A DNA stretch of 37,954 nucleotides from DATMXP01 sp964460935 (GCA_964460935.1 CAYWSM010000203.1:1-37954); one strand, 5' to 3'; positions 15,173 through 23,921 are shown, numbered from the stretch's first letter. The notes: generated by a model from the sequence alone, not told the origin. A program made the numbers and translations.

Positions 15173-16435
15173 CTACTCGTAATGCAGGCACTCGACTGGC
15201 GTAAGCGAGGCGGCACGCTGGGCGGGATACATGCCGGCCGTTACCGTGATCATCCCCAGCGTCACCACGGATGCCACAATCGCAGCCGTTGAAATCGCGG
15301 GAACCGGAATGAAATCAGGCAGCTTTACATTCTGCATCACCAGGCAGATTCCGATCCCGAATGTCAGCCCAATGATTCCGCTGATCGCCGTCAACGTTGC
15401 TGATTCGGCAAAGAATTGACTACGGATGTCGTTTGCCGTTGCGCCAATTGCCTTTCGTACCCCGATCTCGCGTGTTCGTTCTGTAACAGCGACGAGCATG
15501 ATATTCATTACTCCAATTCCTCCCAGGGACAGCGTCATTACCGCCACTACTCCGAAGAAAACGGTCATGACATGAAATATGCGGGCATCGAGTTCGGCGC
15601 CTTCCAGCGTGTCCCAGATGAACAACGCGTCTTTATCCGTCGGATCGAAGTGGTGCGCGCTGCCGAGCACGCGATAAACCTGTGCCATCGCTTGTTCGTG
15701 CTCATCGGGGTCAACGACTTCTACGACGAGATTGTTGATCCACCCGCGAAAGAGTGCGAGCCCCGGCTTCTCAATCGGGGGAAAATCCCGCGCCATCGAC
15801 GAATACGGAACGAACAATTGCGTATTATCCGGACCACTGCCGTAGCTTCCGTTCTGTTTCTTCTTTTCCAGCACACCGATTACGGTGTAGGCATACCCGC
15901 CCATCATCAGCGTCTCGCCGATGGCGGGCTTTCCGGGAAAGAGCTGTGTTCTCGATTCATCACCGAGCACAACGACTCGTTGCGCATTCACTTCATCCTG
16001 TTCCGACATCAAGCGCCCCTCGGCCGGGACCAGTGATCGAAACGCTTGATACTCAGGCCAGACTCCGCGAACTGGCCGTCGCGCGGCGTTATATCGGCTC
16101 ACCTGAGGGACGTCTCGACGTAATTCAGGGCTTACATGTTTGATCAGGTAGCATTCTTTGCGAATGCGAACCGCATCATCCACCGAGAGCCGCACATCCC
16201 GGCCAGCTGCATAACCACCTGCCTGCGCGCTGGTGCGCCCACCCCAAATGACGGCAAGATCGACGCCAATGGTTCGTGTTCGCTTCTTCTGATCGAGATT
16301 GAAGCCGATACCCAAGCCGACCAGCAGAATTACCGAAGTGATTCCCCACACGATGCCGAATATCGTCAGAAAGCTGCGCAGCTTATGTGCGCGCATGGCG
16401 CTGATGGTCTGGCGAATAGTTTCGATAGAATTCAT
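15173..16435 (-). CDS. MacB/FtsX-type ABC transporter permease (upstream paralogue)
   Basis: 420-aa permease with the same layout as its downstream neighbour: helix 1 about 18-42 (LRSFLTIFGIVWGITSVILL), a MacB-core periplasmic domain, then three C-terminal helices with NIMLVAVTERTREIGVRKAIG. The frame is open to 16510, but the ATG at 16435 (MNSIETIRQTISAMRAHKLR) gives the family N-terminus and follows AGGG at short spacing. The two proteins are similar but not identical and probably form a heterodimer. No membrane-fusion protein or ATPase is encoded beside them. Confidence 0.87.
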   Translation of the reverse strand: MNSIETIRQTISAMRAHKLRSFLTIFGIVWGITSVILLVGLGIGFNLDQKKRTRTIGVDLAVIWGGRTSAQAGGYAAGRDVRLSVDDAVRIRKECYLIKHVSPELRRDVPQVSRYNAARRPVRGVWPEYQAFRSLVPAEGRLMSEQDEVNAQRVVVLGDESRTQLFPGKPAIGETLMMGGYAYTVIGVLEKKKQNGSYGSGPDNTQLFVPYSSMARDFPPIEKPGLALFRGWINNLVVEVVDPDEHEQAMAQVYRVLGSAHHFDPTDKDALFIWDTLEGAELDARIFHVMTVFFGVVAVMTLSLGGIGVMNIMLVAVTERTREIGVRKAIGATANDIRSQFFAESATLTAISGIIGLTFGIGICLVMQNVKLPDFIPVPAISTAAIVASVVTLGMITVTAGMYPAQRAASLTPVECLHYE

Positions 16436-16551
16436 GCGGCCCTGGGACGAATGGCGAGTGTCCCGCTTCGTTGCAGTTAGACAGCTCTGGCCGCAGAACG
16501 TGAGCAGCAATTGATTAGATAATTACTGTGGAAGACGTTACTTTCAGTAAT

Positions 16552-17223
16552 TTAGCGGACTGAAGCCCCTACCGCTTTCTCGCAACGCGACTCCAGCCAT
16601 CTCATCCACCCGTCGAGGCCCTCGCCTGTTGTGCACGAGACTTCAACAATTTCGCATCCGGGATGAATCTTCCGGATGTTCTCCCGAGCCTTCGCAATAT
16701 CGAAAGGCACGTACGGCAGAAGATCAATCTTGTTGATCACTGCCACTTCGGCCTTGAAAAAGATGGAAGGATATTTCAGCGGTTTGTCTTCGCCTTCGGT
16801 GACGCTCAAAACTACGACCTTGGCGTGTTCGCCAAGGTCGTAGCTGGAAGGACAGACCAGATTTCCCACATTCTCGACCAGGAGGATATCGAGATTTTCC
16901 AGTGGCCAGTCTGCCAAATGTTTTTCGATCATCCGCGCATCAAGATGACACGTGCCGCCCGTCGTAATCTGTTTTACCGGAAATCCGGAGCGCGCGAGCC
17001 GGATGGCGTCGTTCTCTGTTTGAATGTCTCCGGTAAGGACGGCAACGCGAGTGCTCTTCGGAAATCGTTCGAGAGTTCGCTCCAGCAGCGCCGTTTTGCC
17101 CGATCCTGGTGAACTGATAATGTTCAGACAGAAAACGTCGTTATCGTAATAGCGCTGCCGCAACTGCTCGGCAAGGATCTGGTTTTCGTTCAGGACCTTC
17201 TTCTCGATCACGACTCGGCTCAT
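16552..17223 (-). CDS. hypB: Hydrogenase nickel-insertion GTPase HypB
   Basis: GTPase that with HypA delivers Ni to the large subunit of [NiFe]-hydrogenase. 223 aa. P-loop SPGSGKT (38-44), metal-site pair Cys92-His93 in GGTCHLDARM, Cys124 in ENVGNLVCPSS, and NKID (164-167) for guanine specificity. The His-rich N-terminal nickel store found in some HypB proteins is absent. Last gene of the hypC-D-E-A-B run; it overlaps hypA by four bases. Confidence 0.96.
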   Translation of the reverse strand: MSRVVIEKKVLNENQILAEQLRQRYYDNDVFCLNIISSPGSGKTALLERTLERFPKSTRVAVLTGDIQTENDAIRLARSGFPVKQITTGGTCHLDARMIEKHLADWPLENLDILLVENVGNLVCPSSYDLGEHAKVVVLSVTEGEDKPLKYPSIFFKAEVAVINKIDLLPYVPFDIAKARENIRKIHPGCEIVEVSCTTGEGLDGWMRWLESRCEKAVGASVR

Positions 17224-17585
17224 AACTTTGCTTCCTCTAGGTCTTCGGCCTCGATGTAGGCGATTTCGAGTTCGTCGCCACCGATGTTGTATGTTGGAAA
17301 TGCATCACAGCGCGGACACTCGAGTTCCGTGAAGTCGTGGACTTCAAAAACCCAGTTGCATTTCTCACAACGGTTCTTGCGTGGCACCCGCTCGATCTCG
17401 AGTTGTAGTCCTTCCCACTTCGTATCCTTGGTGATGCACTCCCAACCAAACGTCAGCGAGTCCACGTCTAGGCCGGCAACTTCGCCGATACGCAAGCCGA
17501 CCTTCTGAAACCGTGTACCCGGATGCGTTGCCGCGACCTTCTCCACGGTTTCCAGAATCGACGTTGCAATTCCCAGTTCGTGCAT
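17220..17585 (-). CDS. hypA: Hydrogenase nickel metallochaperone HypA
   Basis: Nickel chaperone partner of HypB. True start is the ATG at 17585, giving MHELGIATSI with the Ni-binding Met1-His2-Glu3; the frame open to 17633 would bury this N-terminus. 121 aa. Zinc site Cys73-Cys76 (CEKC) and Cys90-Cys93 (CPRC). Four bases separate it from the hypE stop, and it overlaps hypB by four bases. Confidence 0.96.
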   Translation of the reverse strand: MHELGIATSILETVEKVAATHPGTRFQKVGLRIGEVAGLDVDSLTFGWECITKDTKWEGLQLEIERVPRKNRCEKCNWVFEVHDFTELECPRCDAFPTYNIGGDELEIAYIEAEDLEEAKL

Positions 17586-17589
17586 CGGT

Positions 17590-18651
17590 TTAACAAATCC
17601 TCGGAAGCTGATCGCCTGCCAGCATGTCCACAATCCGCGTCGTCCCGAACGTAGTCTTCATTACTACTGTTCCGCGATGCTGATCTGTGACAGTCCCGAT
17701 GATGCGCGCTTCTCTGCCGTACTTATGGGACCTCATGGCTTCCAGCACGCGGTCCGCGGCGGACGGCTCAACAATGGCGATCATCTTCCCTTCGTTTGCT
17801 ACATATAGCGGATCAAGCCCCAACAGCTCGCAGGCTCCGCGAACTTCTTCTTGTACCGGAACTTGCTCTTCCTGGATCACCATTCCCACTTGTGATCGGG
17901 CGGCGATTTCATTCAGCGATGACGACAATCCGCCGCGTGTGGGATCACGCATGCACCGAATCGCTGCACCAGTATTCAGGATCGCCGATACCATCCCGTG
18001 CAGCGGAGCACTGTCACTTTCGATCGTGGTCTCGAACTCGATTCCCTCACGTTGCGCGAGGATGCAGATGCCATGATCGCCGAGTGTTCCGCTCAGGACG
18101 ATCTTGTCCCCCGGCCGAGCGCGCTCGCTGCCAAGCACAATTCCGTTGGCAACCAAACCTATTCCCGTCGTGTTGATGAATAGGCCGTCGCCCTTTCCTT
18201 GCTCGACCACTTTCGTGTCGCCGGTAACGATCTGCACGCCCGCGGCATTCGCGGCCTGGTGCAGTGAATCGACCACGCGCTGCAGCGTCTTGATCGGAAG
18301 CCCTTCTTCGAGAATGAATGCCACACTTAGATACAGCGGCTGCGCGCCGCCCATCGCTAAATCGTTAACCGTACCGTGAACTGCCAGCGATCCAATATCC
18401 CCGCCCGGAAAGAACAGCGGATTCACCACGAACGAATCCGTGGTCATCGCCATGCGCATGCCATTGATCGAGAATGTAGCCTGGTCGTTGAGCTGGCCGA
18501 GCGTGGGATTGCTGAACGCCGGTAGGAAGACCTTCTCGAGCAGTTGAGCCGATAGCTTTCCGCCGCTTCCATGTCCGAGCAACACTCGTTCCACCGCCGG
18601 CAGCGGCACTGGGCAGGCGAGCGTTCCATCGAATTCGGTCTTTGTCGCCAT
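17590..18651 (-). CDS. hypE: Hydrogenase maturation factor HypE (thiocyanate/cyanide ligand synthesis)
   Basis: PurM-like ATPase that dehydrates the carbamoyl group on its C-terminal Cys to make the CN ligand of the hydrogenase iron. Start at ATG 18651, sharing one base with the hypD stop (TGATG); the upstream extension to 18705 is hypD shadow. 353 aa. Motifs: LGHGSGGKLSAQLLE, TTDSFVVNPLFFPGGDIG, VTGDTKVVEQG, CMRDPTRGGLSSSLNEIA. The chain ends PRIC, so the required C-terminal Cys is present. The carbamoyl donor HypF is not encoded here. Confidence 0.96.
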   Translation of the reverse strand: MATKTEFDGTLACPVPLPAVERVLLGHGSGGKLSAQLLEKVFLPAFSNPTLGQLNDQATFSINGMRMAMTTDSFVVNPLFFPGGDIGSLAVHGTVNDLAMGGAQPLYLSVAFILEEGLPIKTLQRVVDSLHQAANAAGVQIVTGDTKVVEQGKGDGLFINTTGIGLVANGIVLGSERARPGDKIVLSGTLGDHGICILAQREGIEFETTIESDSAPLHGMVSAILNTGAAIRCMRDPTRGGLSSSLNEIAARSQVGMVIQEEQVPVQEEVRGACELLGLDPLYVANEGKMIAIVEPSAADRVLEAMRSHKYGREARIIGTVTDQHRGTVVMKTTFGTTRIVDMLAGDQLPRIC

Positions 18652-19757
18652 CAATCCATTCCCACCGGCGCAAGATGGCGCTTGTACTGGTAATATGCCG
18701 AACACGCGCCTTCCGGCGAAACCATTGGTGCTCCCAGCGGCGACTCCGGCTTACACCGTGTTCCAAACTCAGGACAGTCCAGCGGCTTCTGCAATCCCAT
18801 CAGCACTTGCGCAGCGATGCACTCTTTCGGCTCTTCCACACGGCTGTCTTCTAATCCAAAGACGCGCTCGGCATCATAGGCTGCGTATTTCGCATTGATT
18901 CTCATACCGCTCATCGGAATCGATCCGATGCCGCGCCACTTGCGATCGCATACCTCAAAAATTTCTTCGACAGCACGTTGCGCGGGAATATTGCCGTAGC
19001 GAGTGACTGATCGCGCATACTGGTTCTGCACCTCGTGCTTCCCTTCCTCGAGTTGCGTCACCAACATATGAATGGCTTCCAGCAGATCAAGCGGCTCGAA
19101 TCCTGCCACAACGATTGGCACTTTGTAGTCGCGAGCGAGCGATTCGTACTGATCGAATCCCACGACGGTACAAACATGACCCGGCGCGATAAAAGCCTGT
19201 ACGCGATTGTGCGGTGACTCGAGCAGTGTCCGGATCGCCGGCGGCACCAGCACGTGCGACGCCAGCATGTAGAAGTTTGTCAAACCTTCGCGGTGAGCAG
19301 CTAGCACCGCCATCGCATGCGGAGGAGCCGTAGTCTCAAAGCCGATCCCGAAGAAGATCACCTTTTTTTCAGGATTCGCCCGTGCGATCTTCAGCGCCTC
19401 CATCGGCGAGTACACGATCCGCACATCGCCGCCTTCGGCCTTTACGTGGAACAGATCCTTCTTCGATCCCGGTACGCGCAACATGTCGCCGTACGATACG
19501 AAAATCACATCCGGCTGGCCTGCAAGTTCAATTGCCTTATCCACCACTTCCAACGGCGTAACGCAGACGGGACACCCCGGACCGTGCACCAGATGCACCT
19601 GTTTCGGAAGCATTTCCTCGAAACCGTAACGCACCAGCGTGTGTGTCTGCCCACCGCAGATTTCCATCATGGTCCAATCGTGCGTCACACGGTGCGTGAT
19701 CTCCTCAACCAGTCGTCGTGCCAGCTTTGGATTGCGGAATTCGTCGATGTATTTCAT
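18651..19757 (-). CDS. hypD: Hydrogenase maturation iron-sulfur protein HypD
   Basis: Scaffold on which the Fe(CN)2CO unit is built together with HypC. 368 aa. Conserved Cys34 in MEICGGQTHT, Cys62 and Cys65 in HGPGCPVCVTP, GFETTAPPHA, and a C-terminal cluster of Cys (KECIAAQVLMG, PLDCPEFGTRC, EGACSAYYQY) that binds a 4Fe-4S centre. It overlaps hypC by four bases and hypE by one base. Confidence 0.97.
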   Translation of the reverse strand: MKYIDEFRNPKLARRLVEEITHRVTHDWTMMEICGGQTHTLVRYGFEEMLPKQVHLVHGPGCPVCVTPLEVVDKAIELAGQPDVIFVSYGDMLRVPGSKKDLFHVKAEGGDVRIVYSPMEALKIARANPEKKVIFFGIGFETTAPPHAMAVLAAHREGLTNFYMLASHVLVPPAIRTLLESPHNRVQAFIAPGHVCTVVGFDQYESLARDYKVPIVVAGFEPLDLLEAIHMLVTQLEEGKHEVQNQYARSVTRYGNIPAQRAVEEIFEVCDRKWRGIGSIPMSGMRINAKYAAYDAERVFGLEDSRVEEPKECIAAQVLMGLQKPLDCPEFGTRCKPESPLGAPMVSPEGACSAYYQYKRHLAPVGMD

Positions 19758-20014
19758 GCGCGTCCCACCGGATCGGGCCCAAGTTCATCCTGCAGATCGG
19801 CCAACTGTTCGAGAGCTTCCATCGTCTTGCGGGCTTCTTCTTCGTCGATTTTGCTGATCGCGAATCCCACGTGCACCAGCACGTAATCGCCTATGCCTGC
19901 TTCAGGTACCAGATCAAGGCTTGCGGTCCGTGTGATACCGCCGAACTGAACTTTCGCGAGACGACCGGGACCTTTCTGTATGGACAGCACTTTGCCCGGA
20001 ATGGCCAGACACAT
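19754..20014 (-). CDS. hypC: Hydrogenase maturation chaperone HypC
   Basis: Small chaperone that carries the iron unit from HypD to the hydrogenase large subunit. 86 aa, starting MCLAIPGKVL with the essential Cys2, and with His48 in DYVLVHVGFAI. A GGAGAG lies at good spacing before the ATG. First gene of the maturation operon. Confidence 0.96.
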   Translation of the reverse strand: MCLAIPGKVLSIQKGPGRLAKVQFGGITRTASLDLVPEAGIGDYVLVHVGFAISKIDEEEARKTMEALEQLADLQDELGPDPVGRA

Positions 20015-20101
20015 AGGAAAGCTCTCCTGTTCTGGCGTTAAGGGTAGAAGGGACTGTCACTTGCGTCTGTGACGAGTGAACATCGGGAATGTTCGTTTTG
20101 G

Positions 20102-20140
20102 GCGGGCAGGATAGCAGCGGACAGACGCAGTGCTGCCCGC
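20102..20140 (-). terminator. Possible hairpin downstream of bcp
   Basis: 8-bp stem GCGGGCAG (20102-20109) with CTGCCCGC (20133-20140) and a long 23-base loop, 20 bases after the bcp stop and upstream of hypC. No U-tract follows on either strand, so a terminator role is weak; it may be an attenuator or simply a chance GC-rich repeat. Confidence 0.3.
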
Positions 20141-20160
20141 TCCAGAATGCGTAAATCGGC

Positions 20161-20697
20161 TTACTTCTTCTGTTGCGCTGCCAAGTCGGCTAGCACCTCT
20201 TCGCTATGGCCCGAGGGCTTCACCTCCAGATATGCCTTGGCGATGTTACCCTTGGGATCGATCAGGAAGGTGTGCCGTGCGGCGTACTTGGCGCCGTTCA
20301 TATTGCTCAACGACCCGTACTCGCTCGCGACTTTGCCGTCCGGATCGGCCAGCAGTTTGAAATCCAGCCCTTCCTTGGTGCAGAAGCTCTTGTGGGAGTC
20401 CACACTATCCACGCTCACGCCGACAATGGCGGCGTTGGCCGCCTCGTACTTCGCCAGGTCGCGCTGGAAGTTGTGAGCCTCGAGCGTGCAGCCGCTGGTG
20501 AAATCTTTTGGGTAAAAGTAGAGCACCACCCACTTCCCGCGGAACTGGTCGAGGCTGACTGCCTTGCCTTCCTGCGAAGTGAGCGTAAACTCCGGGGCCT
20601 TTGATCCCGCCTCGGGAGGATTGGAAGCAAACATAACCGTAACTCCGACCGCTAAAGCGATCACCGTCAGGATGACTGCAGTTCTCATGTCTTTCAT
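20161..20697 (-). CDS. bcp: Membrane-anchored or secreted peroxiredoxin, Bcp/PrxQ type
   Basis: Thiol peroxidase that reduces peroxides. 178 aa from the ATG at 20697, which follows a GGGGAGGAA; the longer frame from 20727 has no such signal. Residues 5-25 form a signal anchor or signal peptide, so the enzyme acts outside the cytoplasm, unlike E. coli Bcp. The AhpC/TSA fold begins at about 32 (KAPEFTLTSQEGK). The peroxidatic Cys70 lies in FYPKDFTSGCTLEA. The resolving Cys normally five residues later is absent (His75); Cys106 (SFCTKEG) is a possible substitute, otherwise it is a 1-Cys enzyme. It lies upstream of hypC on the same strand, about 150 bases apart. Confidence 0.9.
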   Translation of the reverse strand: MKDMRTAVILTVIALAVGVTVMFASNPPEAGSKAPEFTLTSQEGKAVSLDQFRGKWVVLYFYPKDFTSGCTLEAHNFQRDLAKYEAANAAIVGVSVDSVDSHKSFCTKEGLDFKLLADPDGKVASEYGSLSNMNGAKYAARHTFLIDPKGNIAKAYLEVKPSGHSEEVLADLAAQQKK

Positions 20698-20827
20698 GTG
20701 ACGAGATTCCTCCCCCGGGCGATGCAATTTTGATGGTCCACAACTTTACAACCCGTCCCTACATTCTGCCAACTCGCCCGGCTGCCCCTTCTGGTGGAAG
20801 TGTCCGCGTTACAATTGGCGGGCTTCA

Positions 20828-22360
20828 ATGCGCGAATCTCATATTCTCGCTCTCGACCAGGGGACAACCTCTTCTCGTGCCATCGTCTTCGACCACGCAG
20901 CCAACATCGTATCGATGGCACAGCAGGAGTTCGAACAGATCTACCCTGAGCCGGGACACGTCGAGCACAATCCTGGCGCGATCTGGTCTTCGCAACTCAG
21001 TGTCGCGCAGGAGGCATTGCGGATAGCAAATATTACTGCGGAAGCCATTGCCGGCATCGGCATTACCAATCAGCGCGAAACCACGTTGCTATGGGAGCGC
21101 GCCACCGGCAAGCCGATTGGCAATGCCATCGTTTGGCAGAGCCGTATCAGCGCACCAATTTGCGAACGCTTGAAAAGCGAAGGTTACGAGCTGCTGTTTC
21201 GCCAGAAGACAGGACTTGTATTAGACCCCTACTTCTCAGGCACAAAGATTGCCTATCGGCTAGAAAGCATTCCCGATCTCCGCAGCCGCTGCGAACGTGG
21301 CGAAATCCTCTTCGGAACCGTCGATACCTATTTGATCTGGCGTTTGACTCAAGGCCGTATCCATGTAACCGACGTCAGCAACGCCAGCCGCACACTGCTC
21401 TTTAACCTGCACACGCTAGACTGGGACGACGAGTTGCTTCGGATTCTGAACATCCCGCGAGCGATTCTGCCGCAGGTCCGATCGTCATCCGAAATTTACG
21501 GCGAAACGGACGAAAAGCTTTTCGGTCTTTCTATTCCGATCGCCGGAATCGCCGGCGACCAGCAGGCTGCGCTCTTCGGACAGGCATGCTTTATGTCGGG
21601 CGACGCGAAGAACACCTATGGAACCGGATGCTTTCTGCTGATGAACACCGGCGAGAAGCCATTTCCGCCGGCAGACGGTCTGCTCACGACAGTTGCGTGG
21701 AAGGTTAATGGCAAAACCACCTACGCCGTTGAAGGTGCCGTGTTCATCGGCGGTGCTGTCGTGCAATGGCTTCGCGACGGACTGAAATTCATTCGCACGT
21801 CGGCCGAGATCGAAGAACTGGCGTCGCAGGTGGCTGATTCCGGCGGCGTTTATTTGGTGCCTGCATTCGTCGGTCTGGGCGCACCCCACTGGGATCCATA
21901 CGCTCGCGGCGTCATGGTCGGACTGCGTCGCGAGACCACCGTTGCGCACATCGCGCAGGCTGCACTCGAATCAATCGCCTATCAAAGCCGCGACGTTCTC
22001 GAACTCATGCAGAATGCAACTGGCCTCAAGCTATCGCGCCTCAAAGTGGATGGCGGAGCCTCCGTCAACTCGCGCCTGATGCAGTTCCAGGCTGATATCC
22101 TCGATGTTTGCGTTACCAGACCGAAGATAACTGAAACGACAGCGTTAGGCGCGGCTTACTTGGCAGGACTGGCAACTGATTACTGGCAAGATACCGCCCA
22201 CATTGTCAATAACTGGTTACTCGATAGAGAATTTCAACCAACCATGCAACCTGAACAACGGACAGCGCTTGTGCGGAATTGGCAGCGTGCGGTCCAGCGC
22301 AGCCTGGCATGGGACGAATCGGCTCCGATTTCAGAAAGGCAAATGCATGGCGCGCCTTAA
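20828..22360 (+). CDS. glpK: Glycerol kinase
   Basis: FGGY-family kinase making glycerol 3-phosphate. 510 aa, normal family length. ALDQGTTSSRAIVFD (8-22) is the phosphate-binding start; NQRETTLLW (about 82-90), GDQQAALFGQ with catalytic Asp244, NTYGTGCFLLMNTGEKPF, LGAPHWDPYARG and VDGGASVNSRLMQFQADI follow E. coli GlpK closely. The usual WQDRRT is WQSRIS here, a tolerated variant in many bacteria. No glpF or glpD is beside it. A TACAAT (20810-20815) close to the ATG could be a -10 with a very short leader, but no matching -35 is seen. The last 14 bases overlap the next gene. Confidence 0.96.
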   Translation: MRESHILALDQGTTSSRAIVFDHAANIVSMAQQEFEQIYPEPGHVEHNPGAIWSSQLSVAQEALRIANITAEAIAGIGITNQRETTLLWERATGKPIGNAIVWQSRISAPICERLKSEGYELLFRQKTGLVLDPYFSGTKIAYRLESIPDLRSRCERGEILFGTVDTYLIWRLTQGRIHVTDVSNASRTLLFNLHTLDWDDELLRILNIPRAILPQVRSSSEIYGETDEKLFGLSIPIAGIAGDQQAALFGQACFMSGDAKNTYGTGCFLLMNTGEKPFPPADGLLTTVAWKVNGKTTYAVEGAVFIGGAVVQWLRDGLKFIRTSAEIEELASQVADSGGVYLVPAFVGLGAPHWDPYARGVMVGLRRETTVAHIAQAALESIAYQSRDVLELMQNATGLKLSRLKVDGGASVNSRLMQFQADILDVCVTRPKITETTALGAAYLAGLATDYWQDTAHIVNNWLLDREFQPTMQPEQRTALVRNWQRAVQRSLAWDESAPISERQMHGAP

Positions 22361-22805
22361 AATCGTGGCGCATTTACGGACGGGGAAACTGATGAAAGGC
22401 TACGTCGATTTGCCGGTTCCTACCGACAATACCGGCCTGGTCACAAACGTACCGATTTCCCTGCCGAAACAGATCACGATTGAAAACTCGGAAACTCATC
22501 ATAAGCATCCGGTTGCTCTGTCTTCTCTCAAGGCGTTGTTTTTCGTGAAGTCGTTTCAGGGCAATCCTTCATACTCCGAGATCAAGTTTTTCAATGGCGA
22601 ACCGAAGATCGAGGGTCTGTGGGTGCAACTGACTTTTGCGGATAATGAGAAGACGGAAGGCATCGTTCACAACTCGATCGCATTTCTCACCGAGCCCGGC
22701 TTCCTGATGAAGCCACCCGATCCGAACAGTAATAACCAGGCCGTTTACGTCCTGAAGGAATCGCTTACACAATTCCGGGTAGTGGGTGTACGCGCCAACT
22801 ACTAG
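22347..22805 (+). CDS. Conserved hypothetical protein with two similar small beta domains
   Basis: 152-aa protein starting at ATG 22347 inside the end of glpK, after AAAGG at good spacing; the longer frame from 22203 is glpK shadow. Two related halves: KIVAHLRTGKLMKGYVDL ... VALSSLKALFFVKSF and WVQLTFADNEKTEGIVHNS ... QAVYVLKESLTQFRVVG. Each half reads like a small beta-barrel with a G-x-V core. I believe this pattern corresponds to the family catalogued as DUF6982, but I cannot verify that. No enzyme motif. The overlap implies translational coupling to glycerol kinase; functional link unknown. Confidence 0.75.
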   Translation: MARLKIVAHLRTGKLMKGYVDLPVPTDNTGLVTNVPISLPKQITIENSETHHKHPVALSSLKALFFVKSFQGNPSYSEIKFFNGEPKIEGLWVQLTFADNEKTEGIVHNSIAFLTEPGFLMKPPDPNSNNQAVYVLKESLTQFRVVGVRANY

Positions 22806-22857
22806 CACGATCATCCAAGTCCTGCGTCTGTTCTGAAGAAGATTCACTAAGAACCGC

Positions 22858-23808
22858 TTACGCTGCGACCTCATGCCGCGTCGCCAGCGAACCCAGCGTC
22901 TTCGGACTGGCTTCCACCCAATACATCGGCACCAGTGATGTAGCAAAACGCATCTTGTATGCCTGCTCACCGGTCATGTAGTCGCAGTCGAGGCCGGCGC
23001 GCAGCGACTCGGACGTGATCTGGTAGATGAGCACCATCCCCGGTGAGTACTTCGCCCAAGCCTGATTGAATTGGATCGTGTAGAAGCGGCGTACGCTGGG
23101 TTCCCGGAAAGTTACGAGAGAAGCAACGAGCGTTCCGGCGGATTCGAAGGTGAATATCTCGCACGCGGATCCCAAACTCGCGCATGCCTGCACCATGAAC
23201 TCCACTCTTCGTGGATCTGCGAACAAGCTGTCGCCCGTCTCCGCCGGCTGATTTCCCTTCTCTTTGTAGATCCGTCGCACCAGGGCGGAGTTGGTTCCGC
23301 TGCTACATCGGAAGTGAACGCCTTCTCGTTCCAGGCGACGCCCCCAGCGGGGCAGCCGGTTATGTTCTGAGGCAAACCGCTCGGCACTGATACTTTCCCG
23401 AGAAACAAGTGGCGCTCCATAAAATGTACCGAGATCGAATCCTTCCCATCGCCACGTTTCAGAATCCGCCCGCAGTGCTCCTGTTGAGAGCTTCAAGCCG
23501 GGGATGGCCGCTTCCGACCACGCAGCATCCAGAACACTCGCCTCGCCGTTCGTGAGAACATCCCGATAATCTGCCAGCCTTTCGCTCAAAAGCGTCAGGC
23601 GATCTCCCGCAACCGCGGTAGGAATCAGGGCCGCGCCATTATCGGATTCGCTGTAGATAACATGCGGCCGCTCGCAGTCTGCGAAGGCCCGCGCCGCTAC
23701 ATGGTTCCACGCATAGGTTTGGAAGATGGTTGGGGCCGTCAGCGCCTCCCATGCAGGACGCAATGTGGCAATCTCATTCGCAGTTGTTGCGATGACGGTT
23801 CGGCGCAC
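22858..23808 (-). CDS. GNAT-fold acetyltransferase, BioF2-like (CelD/FemAB type)
   Basis: 316-aa protein with the N-terminal 'WEAL...IFQTYAWNHVAARAF' start and the C-terminal GNAT/FemAB-like core (about 170-285; LVASLVTFREPSVRRFYTIQF, YSPGMVLIYQITSESLRAG, CDYMTGEQAYKMRFA) typical of BioF2-like (PF13480) proteins. These are often encoded in polysaccharide or cell-envelope loci and transfer acyl or amino-acid groups. It stands alone between convergent and same-strand genes. Substrate unknown. Confidence 0.8.
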   Translation of the reverse strand: MRRTVIATTANEIATLRPAWEALTAPTIFQTYAWNHVAARAFADCERPHVIYSESDNGAALIPTAVAGDRLTLLSERLADYRDVLTNGEASVLDAAWSEAAIPGLKLSTGALRADSETWRWEGFDLGTFYGAPLVSRESISAERFASEHNRLPRWGRRLEREGVHFRCSSGTNSALVRRIYKEKGNQPAETGDSLFADPRRVEFMVQACASLGSACEIFTFESAGTLVASLVTFREPSVRRFYTIQFNQAWAKYSPGMVLIYQITSESLRAGLDCDYMTGEQAYKMRFATSLVPMYWVEASPKTLGSLATRHEVAA

Positions 23809-23880
23809 AAACAGTTAGAAGCAGCACGGAAGCTCAAAGTTGTTGTTCTAAGGGTCGAACCTCGCGACGGACAAACGAAA

Positions 23881-23902
23881 GGGAGAGGCCGCAGCCTCTC
23901 CC
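23881..23902 (-). terminator. Terminator of the TonB-like gene
   Basis: Perfect 9-bp stem GGGAGAGGC (23881-23889) with GCCTCTCCC (23894-23902), 4-base loop, 20 bases after the stop on the minus strand; followed on that strand by TTTCGTTTG, a weak U-rich tail. Confidence 0.7.
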
Positions 23903-23921
23903 TTCGATCACCCCGCAGAAC

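Noticed and set aside
14324..15292. 322-codon plus-strand frame
   Set aside because: Lies antisense to the MacB-like permease genes; composition rich in H/R/Q as expected of a shadow frame, with no family resemblance.
20102..20140. Hairpin downstream of bcp as a firm terminator
   Set aside because: Loop is 23 bases and there is no U-tract; kept only as a low-confidence feature.
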